Assembly: GCF_013404075.1 (NCBI RefSeq)
Contig: NZ_JACBJQ010000027.1
Span: 1 to 64,000, forward strand
DNA: 64,000 bases
Direction: 5' to 3'
Source: Mycolicibacterium vinylchloridicum
GTDB taxonomy: Bacteria > Actinomycetota > Actinomycetes > Mycobacteriales > Mycobacteriaceae
The stretch's first letter is position 1. Every line of letters begins with the position of its first letter. The notes under the pieces are model-generated. The model made no database searches. It had not been told where the DNA came from and worked only from the letters and a program-made list of their open reading frames with translations. Shown one piece after another: positions 1-7,401 of this stretch. Made by a program: the position numbers and the translations under genes.

Positions 1-184
1 ATACCCCGAGCCCGGAGGCCGGGCCGCCCACCCCGCCGAATCCGAGACCGGGCAGGATGCCCGGTCCCGGTGCCCCCCAGCCCACGCCGGGATCGGCATT
101 GGCCACCCCGGCCAACGGCACCGCGACAGCGGCCGCAGCGCTTGCCAGGATCAGCGCTCGCACAGCGATTCGTCGATCACTCAT
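1..184 (-). CDS. Exported Gly/Pro-rich protein (C-terminus outside window)
   Basis: The reading frame starts at the ATG complementary to 182-184 and runs off the left edge, so only 61 residues are visible. The N-terminus is a typical Sec signal: basic start (MSDRRIAVR), an Ala/Leu/Val hydrophobic stretch, then a cleavage-like ANADPG around residue 30. The mature part begins as a Gly/Pro-rich segment. A Shine-Dalgarno-like GGAAGG lies about 10 nt upstream. It is divergent from the hemophore gene. The family cannot be named from this fragment. Confidence 0.6.
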   Translation of the reverse strand, partial: MSDRRIAVRALILASAAAAVAVPLAGVANADPGVGWGAPGPGILPGLGFGGVGGPASGLGV

Positions 185-311
185 GGTGAATCTTCCTTCC
201 GTATCAGTGGATTTCGTGCAGCCGCCAGTGTCGTCCGGGTGGTGTTCGGTCAGGGTGAGGGTCGTCCTCACGCTCACCAAACAGCCTTGCCGACAGGATG
301 TTCCATGCGTC

Positions 312-323
312 CGGCACGTGCCG
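312..323. promoter_or_regulatory. Perfect 12-bp palindrome upstream of hemophore gene
   Basis: CGGCACGTGCCG is a perfect palindrome 33 bp before the hemophore start, in the 172-bp divergent region 185-356. The same region holds the imperfect inverted repeat TGAGG-GTCGT-CCTCA near 260-274. It could be an operator. No factor can be assigned and it does not resemble an iron box (IdeR) that I recognise. Confidence 0.3.
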
Positions 324-356
324 AACTCACAAATCGATCGAAAGGAAGGCCGAACT

Positions 357-737
357 ATGGCTACCCGACTCACCATCCCGGCGCCGGTGCGCCGCCATAC
401 CCTCGTCGGCCTCGCCGTCGTCGGCGCCGCCGCGGCGCTCACGCTGGCGCCGGCCACGCCCGCAGTGGCGGCAGCCGACTGCACGGCAAGCGGCCTGGCC
501 CGCACCGTATCGGCGGTGGCGGCAAGCACGGCGGACTATCTCGACGCCCATCCCGACGTCAATGACGCGTTCACCAAACTCAAGGGGGAGCCTCGCCCGC
601 AGATGCGCGCCGACGCACAGCAGTACCTCAACGCCAACCCCGCCGTCCGCGCTGACCTGCAACAACTGCGCGCGCCGCTCAACGAGTTCGCCCAGCGCTG
701 CGGGATGTCACTGCCGGCCGGGCCGCTCGGGGGCTGA
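357..737 (+). CDS. Hemophore-related exported heme-binding protein (Rv0203 family)
   Basis: This 126-residue protein has a signal peptide (residues 1 to about 40, ending AVAAADC) and an all-helical mature domain with two cysteines, one at the mature N-terminus and one in the C-terminal FAQRCG. The motifs YLDAHPDVNDAF, QYLNANP and the two-Cys layout match the small mycobacterial hemophore family (Rv0203/Rv1174c type), whose members bind heme outside the cell and pass it to MmpL transporters. No MmpL gene is present here. The ATG at 357 is chosen because AAAGGAAGG lies 8 nt upstream; longer frames starting further upstream lack this and would bury the signal peptide. Confidence 0.8.
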   Translation: MATRLTIPAPVRRHTLVGLAVVGAAAALTLAPATPAVAAADCTASGLARTVSAVAASTADYLDAHPDVNDAFTKLKGEPRPQMRADAQQYLNANPAVRADLQQLRAPLNEFAQRCGMSLPAGPLGG

Positions 738-802
738 CCGGGACGGGCACTGCGCCATGCCTCCTCACGGCGGCCAAACACCAGATCGGCGACGATGATC
801 GA

Positions 803-2011
803 GTGCAGTCATCCAAGACACCGCAACTGCTGGGTTGGCCGCTGCGGGGCAGGACTATCAGGACCAGATTGACCGTGCTCTACGGCGGGGCATTCTTCGT
901 CGCGGGCGCACTCCTGGTGGCCGTGATGTATGTCTACGTGAGGCAGTCACTGGACAACAGCCCGGGAGTCAACGCCCTCGAGACCGCTCAGACATTTCTG
1001 GGGCAGCGCGGGATGGAAGCGCATCCACTGCTTCAAGACCTCGTCGTCGGCCTGAGCAAGCAAGCAGAAGAGCAGCGGCGCGAGACGCTGCGCGCCGTGC
1101 TTGTCTGGTCACTGGCCTGTCTGGCCGTTGTCGGCTTGGCGGCGTTCGCATTCGGCTGGGCGCTGGCCGGGCGGGCGCTGCAGCCCCTGCAGGAGATCAC
1201 CGCGACCGCGCGGCGGGTCGTCGACCGCAATCTTCATGAGCGCATCTCGCTGAGCGGTCCATCCGACGAGATCAAGGAGCTTGCCGACACGTTCGACGCG
1301 ATGCTGGAGCGACTGGACCGTGCGTTTGACAGTCGATATCGGTTTGTGGCCAACGCTTCTCACGAGCTGCGTACGCCACTGGCGATCAATCGAACGGTCA
1401 TCGAAGTGGCGCTGGAGGATCCCGACCTGGTGGAACCGACGCGTCATCTCGCCGAGACGTTGTTGGGGGTCAACAAGCGGCACGAACGGCTGATCGACGG
1501 TCTGCTCGTGCTGGCCAGCAGCGACCAGCGCATCGATCGGATGGTTCAGGTGGAGTTGGCCGAAGCGGCCAATCGAGCGATTGCCGATGTGCGTCAGCAG
1601 GCGGCCCAGGCCGGCGTTCAGATCACCTCGACGATCAATTCCGCTGGGGTGCCGGGAGATCCGGCTCTGCTGCAGCGTCTGATCGACAATCTTGTCGACA
1701 ACGCAGTCCGGTACAACATCCCCTCGGGCGGGTGGGTGCACATCAGCGTGGCGGCTGATTCCCGCGCAGCCTGGATACGGGTGGAAAATGCCGGGCCGGT
1801 GATCTCGCCGGCCGACGTGGACCTCATGTTCGAGCCGTTCCGCCGGCTTGCCAACGAGGATCAACAGGCGGATCCTGTCGTCTTCAGCGGCGCCGGCCTC
1901 GGGTTGTCGATCGTGCGTGCGGTGGCCCACGCGCACGGCGGCCGGGTCCAGGCGACTCCGGGCCCTCGCGGTGGGCTGACCGTCGAAGTGGTGTTGCCCC
2001 GCCACCACTGA
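803..2011 (+). CDS. Orphan membrane sensor histidine kinase
   Basis: This 402-residue kinase has a first TM helix near residues 25-46, a short extracytoplasmic loop of about 50 residues and a second TM near 97-120. HAMP follows (about 121-175), then the HisKA domain with SHELRTPL (phospho-acceptor His187) and the HATPase domain with N box LIDNLVDNAVRYN near 293 and the G2 box GAGLGLSI near 365. All catalytic motifs look intact. The start is GTG at 803; the nearby ATG at 795 is out of frame. No response regulator gene lies on either side, which is unusual for this OmpR-partner kinase type. The next gene encodes an exported repeat protein that might be a target or a sensor partner. Confidence 0.88.
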   Translation: MQSSKTPQLLGWPLRGRTIRTRLTVLYGGAFFVAGALLVAVMYVYVRQSLDNSPGVNALETAQTFLGQRGMEAHPLLQDLVVGLSKQAEEQRRETLRAVLVWSLACLAVVGLAAFAFGWALAGRALQPLQEITATARRVVDRNLHERISLSGPSDEIKELADTFDAMLERLDRAFDSRYRFVANASHELRTPLAINRTVIEVALEDPDLVEPTRHLAETLLGVNKRHERLIDGLLVLASSDQRIDRMVQVELAEAANRAIADVRQQAAQAGVQITSTINSAGVPGDPALLQRLIDNLVDNAVRYNIPSGGWVHISVAADSRAAWIRVENAGPVISPADVDLMFEPFRRLANEDQQADPVVFSGAGLGLSIVRAVAHAHGGRVQATPGPRGGLTVEVVLPRHH

Positions 2012-2131
2012 GTATTGCGGTGCCAATCATGTTGTCTCCCAAACACCGAACCAACATCGCAATTGATCAACTGGTCCCCGTGGCGCTGGTGGTAGGCGCC
2101 GACAACTCGTGCAAAACGAAAGGGAACAGCG

Positions 2132-2911
2132 ATGAATTTCATGGACCAGACCCAGCGTTCGTCCTTCGCGGCGCTTGCCGCAATGAGCGCGGTGGCCGCG
2201 ATCTCGGTGACCGCGTTCGCCGCCGGACCGTCGGGCTCGACCCTGGCGGCGAGGCTGGCCGCGTTGCCGGTCGGGGTGTCTTCGGCCATCCACGATGTCC
2301 TGGTCGAGGCGCACACCGCGATACACGCCGATCGCGGTGAGATCGCCGCTGACCGGAACACGATTCGTGCGACCCGTCACGACGCGGCGCACGCCATCGG
2401 AGCCAGCGTCCTGACCGGCGACATCGGCGAGGGCCAGATCGTGGCGATCGTCGATGGGGCCCGCAGCGCCGTTCAGGATGAGCGGGAGGCGGTCGGCGAA
2501 TCTCGTGGCGACATCCGCCAGACCCGGCAGGCCGCGGCGGCCGATATTCGCACCATCATCGCGGGCAACCATGACGGAAGCACGGTGCAGGATGTGAAGG
2601 CGATCCTCGACACCGCCAAGATGGACAACGCGACGACGCGTTCGGCGATCGTCGCCGATGCTCAGGAGAACAAGTCGATCCGGCACACCACCACCAGCGA
2701 TGCGGTGGCAATCCGGCAGAGCGTGCGGGCCGGCGAGATCAGCAAGCAGGAGGCCGCGCAAGAGATCCAGGCAGGGCGCAGCAGCGCGCATGCCGAAATC
2801 GCCGACAACCACGCCCAGATGGCCACCTCGCACAAGGACATCAAGGCGACCCGCCACCAGGCAGCCAAGGACGTCGCCACGACCGTGCACCAGGGCCGCA
2901 CCGGGGAGTGA
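2132..2911 (+). CDS. Exported helical repeat protein of unknown function
   Basis: This 259-residue protein starts at ATG 2132 behind AAAGGGA. A signal-like hydrophobic segment covers residues 10-32. The rest is Ala-, Arg-, Asp- and His-rich, without cysteines, and is predicted from composition to be helical. It is built from repeats of 50-55 residues beginning I(R/K)xTRxxAA, with a half-repeat before the first. The repeats carry a G(D/E)I(G/S)xxQ turn reminiscent of Spy/CpxP-like periplasmic helical proteins, but no clear LTxxQ pair is seen, so the family stays unassigned. It lies 120 bp after the orphan kinase on the same strand and is followed by a strong hairpin. Confidence 0.75.
   Translation: MNFMDQTQRSSFAALAAMSAVAAISVTAFAAGPSGSTLAARLAALPVGVSSAIHDVLVEAHTAIHADRGEIAADRNTIRATRHDAAHAIGASVLTGDIGEGQIVAIVDGARSAVQDEREAVGESRGDIRQTRQAAAADIRTIIAGNHDGSTVQDVKAILDTAKMDNATTRSAIVADAQENKSIRHTTTSDAVAIRQSVRAGEISKQEAAQEIQAGRSSAHAEIADNHAQMATSHKDIKATRHQAAKDVATTVHQGRTGE
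2363..2908 (+). repeat. Tandem 50-55-residue protein repeats
   Basis: Four tandem units start at 2363 (IRATRHDAAH), 2513 (IRQTRQAAAA), 2678 (IRHTTTSDAV) and 2840 (IKATRHQAAK), with lengths of 50, 55, 54 and a truncated 23 codons. The units are diverged at DNA level, so the repetition is old and held at protein level. The sequence just before the first unit (about residues 48-77) resembles the second half of a unit. Confidence 0.65.
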
Positions 2912-2922
2912 GCTGACCGCCG

Positions 2923-2959
2923 CTGGAGCCCCTCCCGCATCCCGCGGGGGAGGCTCCAG
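2923..2959 (+). terminator. Strong hairpin after the repeat protein gene
   Basis: CTGGAGCCCCTCCCGC pairs with GCGGGGGAGGCTCCAG with two mismatches, across a loop of about 5 nt, starting 12 bp after the stop codon. No U-tract follows, as is common for mycobacterial terminators. Confidence 0.65.
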
Positions 2960-3054
2960 CGCCGGACCGCATAACGCCGAGCCTCATAACAAAGGGGTCA
3001 GTAAGACAACGGTAAGGAAACGCCCAGATCTCAAACGGTGATGTTGCCGTGTCG

Positions 3055-3069
3055 CAAATGTGACATTTG
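3055..3069. promoter_or_regulatory. 15-bp palindrome CAAATGT-G-ACATTTG
   Basis: Perfect 7-bp arms flank one central base, 65 bp before the small membrane protein start. It lies in a relatively AT-rich stretch (2980-3110) that otherwise holds no gene. Its position suits an operator; the regulator is unknown. Confidence 0.35.
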
Positions 3070-3133
3070 TGCACCAGTGTTACCGAAGTGAAATCGAGCG
3101 CCTCGGGCCTCGAACCAAAGGGCAGGAGTGGCA

Positions 3134-3427
3134 ATGACTTCTATGACCGCGTATGAATCGTGGACTGCCGACTCGTGGACTGCCCCGACCATGCTCAGCC
3201 TGTGGACCGAGCCGGAACCCAAGCAAGCCAGGGTCGTTCGTCACGTGTCGCAATGGGTGAAGGCCGTCGACACCACCGTGATCGTGCTCTGCCCACCCGT
3301 CGTGTCGGTCTGCGCCATCTTCGCCGCGATGATGTGGCCAGGCCCCGTGCTGGCCGACACCATCGGCCATGCGGCGACATCGGTGCCGCTGAACGCTCAG
3401 CTGCAGGACGTCGCCCCGGCTCCCTAA
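3134..3427 (+). CDS. Small single-pass membrane protein
   Basis: This 97-residue protein is not recognised as a known family. One TM segment (about residues 48-70, TTVIVLCPPVVSVCAIFAAMMW) contains two cysteines in the membrane and follows a polar, Trp/Thr-rich N-terminus. ATG 3134 is preferred over GTG 3128 because AGGAG sits 5 nt before it. A 222-bp intergenic region precedes it. The gene is convergent with the TetR gene. Confidence 0.6.
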   Translation: MTSMTAYESWTADSWTAPTMLSLWTEPEPKQARVVRHVSQWVKAVDTTVIVLCPPVVSVCAIFAAMMWPGPVLADTIGHAATSVPLNAQLQDVAPAP

Positions 3428-3455
3428 CCGCTTGTGCGGGTTGACCGGTCGTGCG

Positions 3456-4073
3456 CTAGTTTCCCGTCGGTTCGCTCGCCCCGGTGCGGAGCGCCGCACC
3501 GACCCAGCGGCCCAGGTAGCGGCGCAGCTCGGATCCGTGCCGCGGTGGCCGGCCAGGGTCGACCATGAACGACTGGACGATCCGCAGCAGATGCTCGCCC
3601 AGTTCGTCGAGATCGCTGTCGCTGAATCCGTGTGCGGCCCAATCGACATCGAAGCGGCGCAGCAGGGAGCCCGCGAACGTCAATGCGACATCCGAGGTCA
3701 CCTCGGCGCTGAACGCGCCGGCCCGTTCCGGTCCGAGCAGCAGGCCCATGTGTTTGTCATGGGGCAACGCTTCCACCGCGGCAGCAATACCTTCGGTGAC
3801 CGCCTCGGCCGGGTCGGTGATGCCCGACAAGTGCGCGGCCATCCGGTCGAGGAATCCGGCCGCAGACGCCATCGCCGCGGCCTGCAGCAGTGCGTCGGTA
3901 CTGGGGAAGTAGCGATAGACGGTCTGGCGGGTGACGCCGAGGGTGCGGGCCACGTCGGCGATGCTCAGGTCGGCGCCGCGGGCGTCGATGGCCTGGTTGG
4001 CGGCGGCCAGAATCCGGGCGACGGCTTCTTCGTCGGTGGCAGGCGCCGAACCCGACCAGCCGTGGGTGCGCAC
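3456..4073 (-). CDS. TetR-family regulator
   Basis: This 205-residue protein has a helix-turn-helix near residues 37-58 (LSIADVARTLGVTRQTVYRYFPSTDALLQ is the classical TetR recognition region), followed by an all-helical ligand domain. The start is GTG 4073, only 3 nt after the stop of the membrane protein gene, so it is the last gene of a three-gene operon (P450, membrane protein, TetR). A likely target is the inverted repeat at 5794-5818 in front of that operon; this is inference from position. Confidence 0.88.
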   Translation of the reverse strand: MRTHGWSGSAPATDEEAVARILAAANQAIDARGADLSIADVARTLGVTRQTVYRYFPSTDALLQAAAMASAAGFLDRMAAHLSGITDPAEAVTEGIAAAVEALPHDKHMGLLLGPERAGAFSAEVTSDVALTFAGSLLRRFDVDWAAHGFSDSDLDELGEHLLRIVQSFMVDPGRPPRHGSELRRYLGRWVGAALRTGASEPTGN

Positions 4074-4076
4074 GAT

Positions 4077-4457
4077 CTACCCGCCCACTGCCGCGACGTA
4101 GGCCAGGCCGCCGAAGAACAGCACGACCAGGCACAGCACCAGCGTTCCGGCGGCGAAGGGCCAGCCGCGCTTGCGCCGGGCCAGCTGCACGATGGTGACG
4201 ACGATCCCGGTCAGGCCCACCAGCGCCATGATCGCCAGGGCAGACAACACCGACGTCACGGCGCCGTCGACACTGCACGTCGCGGGCGGGCAGTGGTCCA
4301 GGAACGCCAGCGAGAACAGGCCCATGAACGCGCTGCCCGCGCCGACGATCACCGTCGACACCATCAGGATGATCGAGATCGTAAGGTCGGCCGCCGAGCG
4401 CGGCGGCTCGGCAGGCGGCGGATAGCCGGGGTAGGGCGCATAGCCCGGGTAACCCAT
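4077..4457 (-). CDS. Proline-rich three-TM membrane protein
   Basis: This 126-residue protein has a Pro/Tyr/Gly-rich cytoplasmic N-terminus (GYPGYAPYPGYPPP) and then three hydrophobic segments near residues 26-52, 67-91 and 99-122. The layout resembles DUF4190-like actinobacterial membrane proteins, but the family is not certain. Two cysteines lie in the first loop (HCPPATC). It sits 29 bp after the P450 gene and 3 bp before the TetR gene. Confidence 0.65.
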   Translation of the reverse strand: MGYPGYAPYPGYPPPAEPPRSAADLTISIILMVSTVIVGAGSAFMGLFSLAFLDHCPPATCSVDGAVTSVLSALAIMALVGLTGIVVTIVQLARRKRGWPFAAGTLVLCLVVLFFGGLAYVAAVGG

Positions 4458-4486
4458 GACCCGGGATGCTATCTCCGGCTCCTGCG

Positions 4487-5749
4487 TCAGTGGTATGCGA
4501 CAGGCAGTTCTTTGACCCCGTTGATCCAGCCCGAACGCAGCCGCTCCGGCTCGCCGAGCTTGCTGATATCGGGGATCTGATTGGCGATCTCGTTGAAGAT
4601 CAGTTTGATCTCCATGCGCGCGAGGTTGGCGCCGATGCAGAAGTGCGCGCCGTTGCCGCCGAACCCGAGGTGCGGGTTCGGGTCACGCAGGATGTTGAAT
4701 CCGAACGGGTTGTCGAAGACTTCCTCGTCATAGTTGGCCGAGCTGTAGAACAGTCCGGCCCGCTGCCCCTGGCGGATCGTGACGCCGCCGATCTCCACGT
4801 CCCGGGTGGCGGTGCGCTGGAAGCAGTGCACCGGGGTGGCCCAGCGGACGATCTCGTCGGCCGTGGTCTCGGGCCGCTCCCGCTTGAAAAGCTCCCACTG
4901 CTCGGGGTTTTCGAAGAAGGCGTTCATCCCGTGGGTCATCGCATTGCGGGTGGTCTCGTTGCCGGCCACCGCGAGCAGGATCACGAAGAACGCGAACTCG
5001 ACCTCGCTCAGCGACTCCCCATCGATGTCGGCCTGCACCAATTTGGTGATGATGTCGTCGGCCGGACACTGCCTACGCTGCTCGGCCATCGTGTACGCGT
5101 AGCCCATCAGCTCGGCGTTGGCGACGGTCGGGTCGTCGTCGAAGTCCGGGTCGTCGGTGTTCATGATGCTGTTGGTCCAGTGAAAGAGCTTCTGGCGATC
5201 CGCTTCCGGGACGCCCAACAGGTCGGCGATGGCCAGCAGCGGCAGCTGCATCGCGATGTCGGCGACGAACTCTCCGGTGTCCTTCTCGGCGGCCGCGGCC
5301 ACGATGTCGCGGGCGGCGTCGGCCAGCTTCTCCTCCAGCTTGGCCACCGCCCGCGGGGTGAACAGTCGTGAGACCAGCTTGCGCAGCCGAGTGTGCTCGG
5401 GGGCATCGTGGTTGATCAGCAGTGCCTTGGTGATCTCCACCTGGTCTTTGGTCATATCGTCGGCGAAGCGCATCACGACGCCCTGGGCGTTCGTCGACCA
5501 CAGGTCGCCGTCGCGGGAGATGTCGCGGATATCGCGGTGCTTGCTGATCACCCAGTAGCCGCCGTCGTCGAAGACCGACGGTGCCTCGTTCCACCACACC
5601 GGCGCGGTTTTGCGCAGCTGCGCCAACTGGGCGACGGGCATGCCTTCCTTGAGCAGGTCGGGGTCGGTGAAGTCGAAGCCGGAGGGCAGGAGCGAAGCGA
5701 CCCGGGAATTGGGGTCAGCTCCGAACGGGCACACGCTCGCGGTGGTCAT
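4487..5749 (-). CDS. Cytochrome P450, CYP125-like
   Basis: This 420-residue protein is full length for a soluble bacterial P450. The I-helix oxygen-activation motif AGNETT starts at 262, the K-helix ExxR is Glu299-Arg302 and the heme-ligand loop FGGNGAHFCIG places the thiolate at Cys371. Segments such as PSGFDFTDP, HTRLRKLVSRLFTPRAV and the C-terminal ERLRSGWINGVKELPV closely recall CYP125, the steroid C26-hydroxylase of mycobacteria. No steroid gene cluster surrounds it, so the substrate is open. It starts the P450/membrane protein/TetR operon and is divergent from the carboxylase gene; redox partners must come from elsewhere. Confidence 0.9.
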   Translation of the reverse strand: MTTASVCPFGADPNSRVASLLPSGFDFTDPDLLKEGMPVAQLAQLRKTAPVWWNEAPSVFDDGGYWVISKHRDIRDISRDGDLWSTNAQGVVMRFADDMTKDQVEITKALLINHDAPEHTRLRKLVSRLFTPRAVAKLEEKLADAARDIVAAAAEKDTGEFVADIAMQLPLLAIADLLGVPEADRQKLFHWTNSIMNTDDPDFDDDPTVANAELMGYAYTMAEQRRQCPADDIITKLVQADIDGESLSEVEFAFFVILLAVAGNETTRNAMTHGMNAFFENPEQWELFKRERPETTADEIVRWATPVHCFQRTATRDVEIGGVTIRQGQRAGLFYSSANYDEEVFDNPFGFNILRDPNPHLGFGGNGAHFCIGANLARMEIKLIFNEIANQIPDISKLGEPERLRSGWINGVKELPVAYH

Positions 5750-5793
5750 GGTCTACCTCGCTGTCCTGTGATGTAGCGCACGTTGGCTATGAC

Positions 5794-5818
5794 CATACAC
5801 CTCAATGCCGAGTGTATG
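5794..5818. promoter_or_regulatory. Inverted repeat CATACAC-N11-GTGTATG between P450 and carboxylase genes
   Basis: Perfect 7-bp arms lie in the 86-bp divergent region, over the expected -35 region of the rightward promoter. Inside the arms CTC and GAG extend the symmetry with a one-base bulge. It is a good candidate operator for the TetR protein encoded at 3456-4073. Confidence 0.5.
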
Positions 5819-5823
5819 CCCGC

Positions 5824-5829
5824 TAGGTT
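5824..5829 (+). promoter_or_regulatory. -10 element TAGGTT, leaderless start of carboxylase gene
   Basis: TAGGTT ends 6 nt before ATG 5836 and no ribosome site is visible, so transcription probably starts on the A of the start codon. Confidence 0.5.
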
Positions 5830-5835
5830 CGGTTG

Positions 5836-7374
5836 ATGACCGAGCGACCGGACTTCGCCGAGCTGCAACGCCGGCGCGCGCTGACCGAGGACGCGGCGCG
5901 CCCCGACGCGGTGGAACGCCGGCACACCGCAGGCGGCCGAACGGCCAGGGAGAACATCGCCGACCTGGTCGACGTGGATTCCTTCGTGGAATATGGGCGG
6001 TTCACGGTCGCCGCCCAGCGCCGCCGCCGCGACCTCGACGACCTGATCGCGCGCACGCCGGCCGACGGTCTGATCGCCGGGACCGCGGCCGTCAACGGTC
6101 ACCCGTGTGCGGTGCTGTCCTACGACTACACGGTGCTCGCCGGTACCCAGGGAGTGTTCGGGCACCGCAAGAAGGACCGGCTCTTCGAGCTCATCGAACG
6201 GATGCGACTGCCCACCATCTTCTTCGCCGAGGGCGGCGGTGGCAGGCCCGGTGACACCGACTTTCCCGCGGTGTCGCAGCTCGAGACGCGGGCGTTCAAG
6301 CTCTGGGCGGCGCTGTCGGGGATCGTGCCGCGGATTGCGATCGTCAAGGGCCGCTGCTTCGCAGGCAACGCGGTGATCGCCGGCTGCTCGGATCTCATCG
6401 TCGCCACCGCCGACTCCTCGATCGGGATGGGTGGCCCGGCGATGATCGCCGGGGGCGGGCTTGGTGACGTTGCTCCCGATTCTGTCGGCCCGATCTCGGT
6501 GCAGGCACCCAACGGCGTGGTCGACGTCGTCGTCGACGACGAAGCCGAGGCCGTCGCCGTCGCAAAGCGCCTCATCGGATACTTCCAGGGCAGCACGTCA
6601 CCCGGCCCGGCAGCGGACCAAACCTCCTTGCGCACAGTCATTCCCGAGCGCGCCCGCCGCGCCTACCCGATCAAGCCGATCATCGAGACACTCGCCGACG
6701 ACGACTCGGTTACCTTCCTGCGGGAGAAGTTCGCCCCGGAGATGGTCACCGCGCTGGCCCGCATCGAAGGGCGCCCGGTCGGCGTCATCGCCAACAACAC
6801 GATGGTCATGGCCGGTGCGATCACCGCGGCGGCCGCTGACAAGGCGGCGCGCTTCCTGCAGCTGTGCGACACCTTCGGACTGCCCGTCGTCTCGCTCATC
6901 GACTGCCCCGGCTACATGGTCGGCCCGGCAGCCGAGGCGCAGGCACTGGTTCGGCGCGCGTCACGGATGCTGGTCGCCGGCGCGGCGATCCGGGTGCCGC
7001 TGGTGGCGGTGATCCTGCGCCGCGGCTATGGCCTGGGTGCGCAGGCGATGACCGGCGGCAGCCTGCACGAACCGCTGCTCACGGTGGCGTGGCCGGGTGC
7101 ACACCTCGGCCCGATGGGCCTCGAGGGTGCGGTGCGGCTCGGCATGCGCAAGGAACTGGAGGCCATCGACGACGAGGCCGAGCGTGAACAGCGGGTCGCC
7201 GAAGCGACGGCGGCGATGGAGGGGAACGCCCAAGCGCTCAATTCGGCGATGATGTTCGAGATCGACGACGTCATCGATCCGGCGGAAACCCGTGGCCTGA
7301 TCGCCGCGACGCTGACCGCCGCGGCGGCGCGCGGTGAACTCCCGCCGCTGAGGCGGTTCGTCGACACCTGGTGA
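5836..7374 (+). CDS. Acyl-CoA carboxylase carboxyltransferase (beta) subunit
   Basis: This 512-residue protein carries both halves of the carboxyltransferase fold (COG4799/MmdA/AccD type). The N-terminal crotonase-like half includes HRKKDRLFELIERMRLPTIFFAEGGGGRPGD and the SSIGMGGPAMI oxyanion region. The C-terminal half includes FGLPVVSLIDCPGYMVGPAAE, VAVILRRGYGLGAQAM and AWPGAHLGPMG. Enzymes of this type move CO2 from biotin on a partner subunit to an acyl-CoA. No biotin carboxylase/BCCP gene is adjacent and the acyl substrate cannot be told. ATG 5836 is preferred to TTG 5833 because of the leaderless spacing. purD follows after 27 bp with its own promoter. Confidence 0.85.
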   Translation: MTERPDFAELQRRRALTEDAARPDAVERRHTAGGRTARENIADLVDVDSFVEYGRFTVAAQRRRRDLDDLIARTPADGLIAGTAAVNGHPCAVLSYDYTVLAGTQGVFGHRKKDRLFELIERMRLPTIFFAEGGGGRPGDTDFPAVSQLETRAFKLWAALSGIVPRIAIVKGRCFAGNAVIAGCSDLIVATADSSIGMGGPAMIAGGGLGDVAPDSVGPISVQAPNGVVDVVVDDEAEAVAVAKRLIGYFQGSTSPGPAADQTSLRTVIPERARRAYPIKPIIETLADDDSVTFLREKFAPEMVTALARIEGRPVGVIANNTMVMAGAITAAAADKAARFLQLCDTFGLPVVSLIDCPGYMVGPAAEAQALVRRASRMLVAGAAIRVPLVAVILRRGYGLGAQAMTGGSLHEPLLTVAWPGAHLGPMGLEGAVRLGMRKELEAIDDEAEREQRVAEATAAMEGNAQALNSAMMFEIDDVIDPAETRGLIAATLTAAAARGELPPLRRFVDTW

Positions 7375-7387
7375 CCGCAGTGGGCGA

Positions 7388-7393
7388 TAGGGT
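7388..7393 (+). promoter_or_regulatory. -10 element TAGGGT of purD
   Basis: TAGGGT lies in the 27-bp gap after the carboxylase stop. It ends 8 nt before GTG 7402, with no Shine-Dalgarno sequence, which indicates a leaderless purD mRNA. Confidence 0.55.
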
Positions 7394-7401
7394 GTGAACC
7401 T

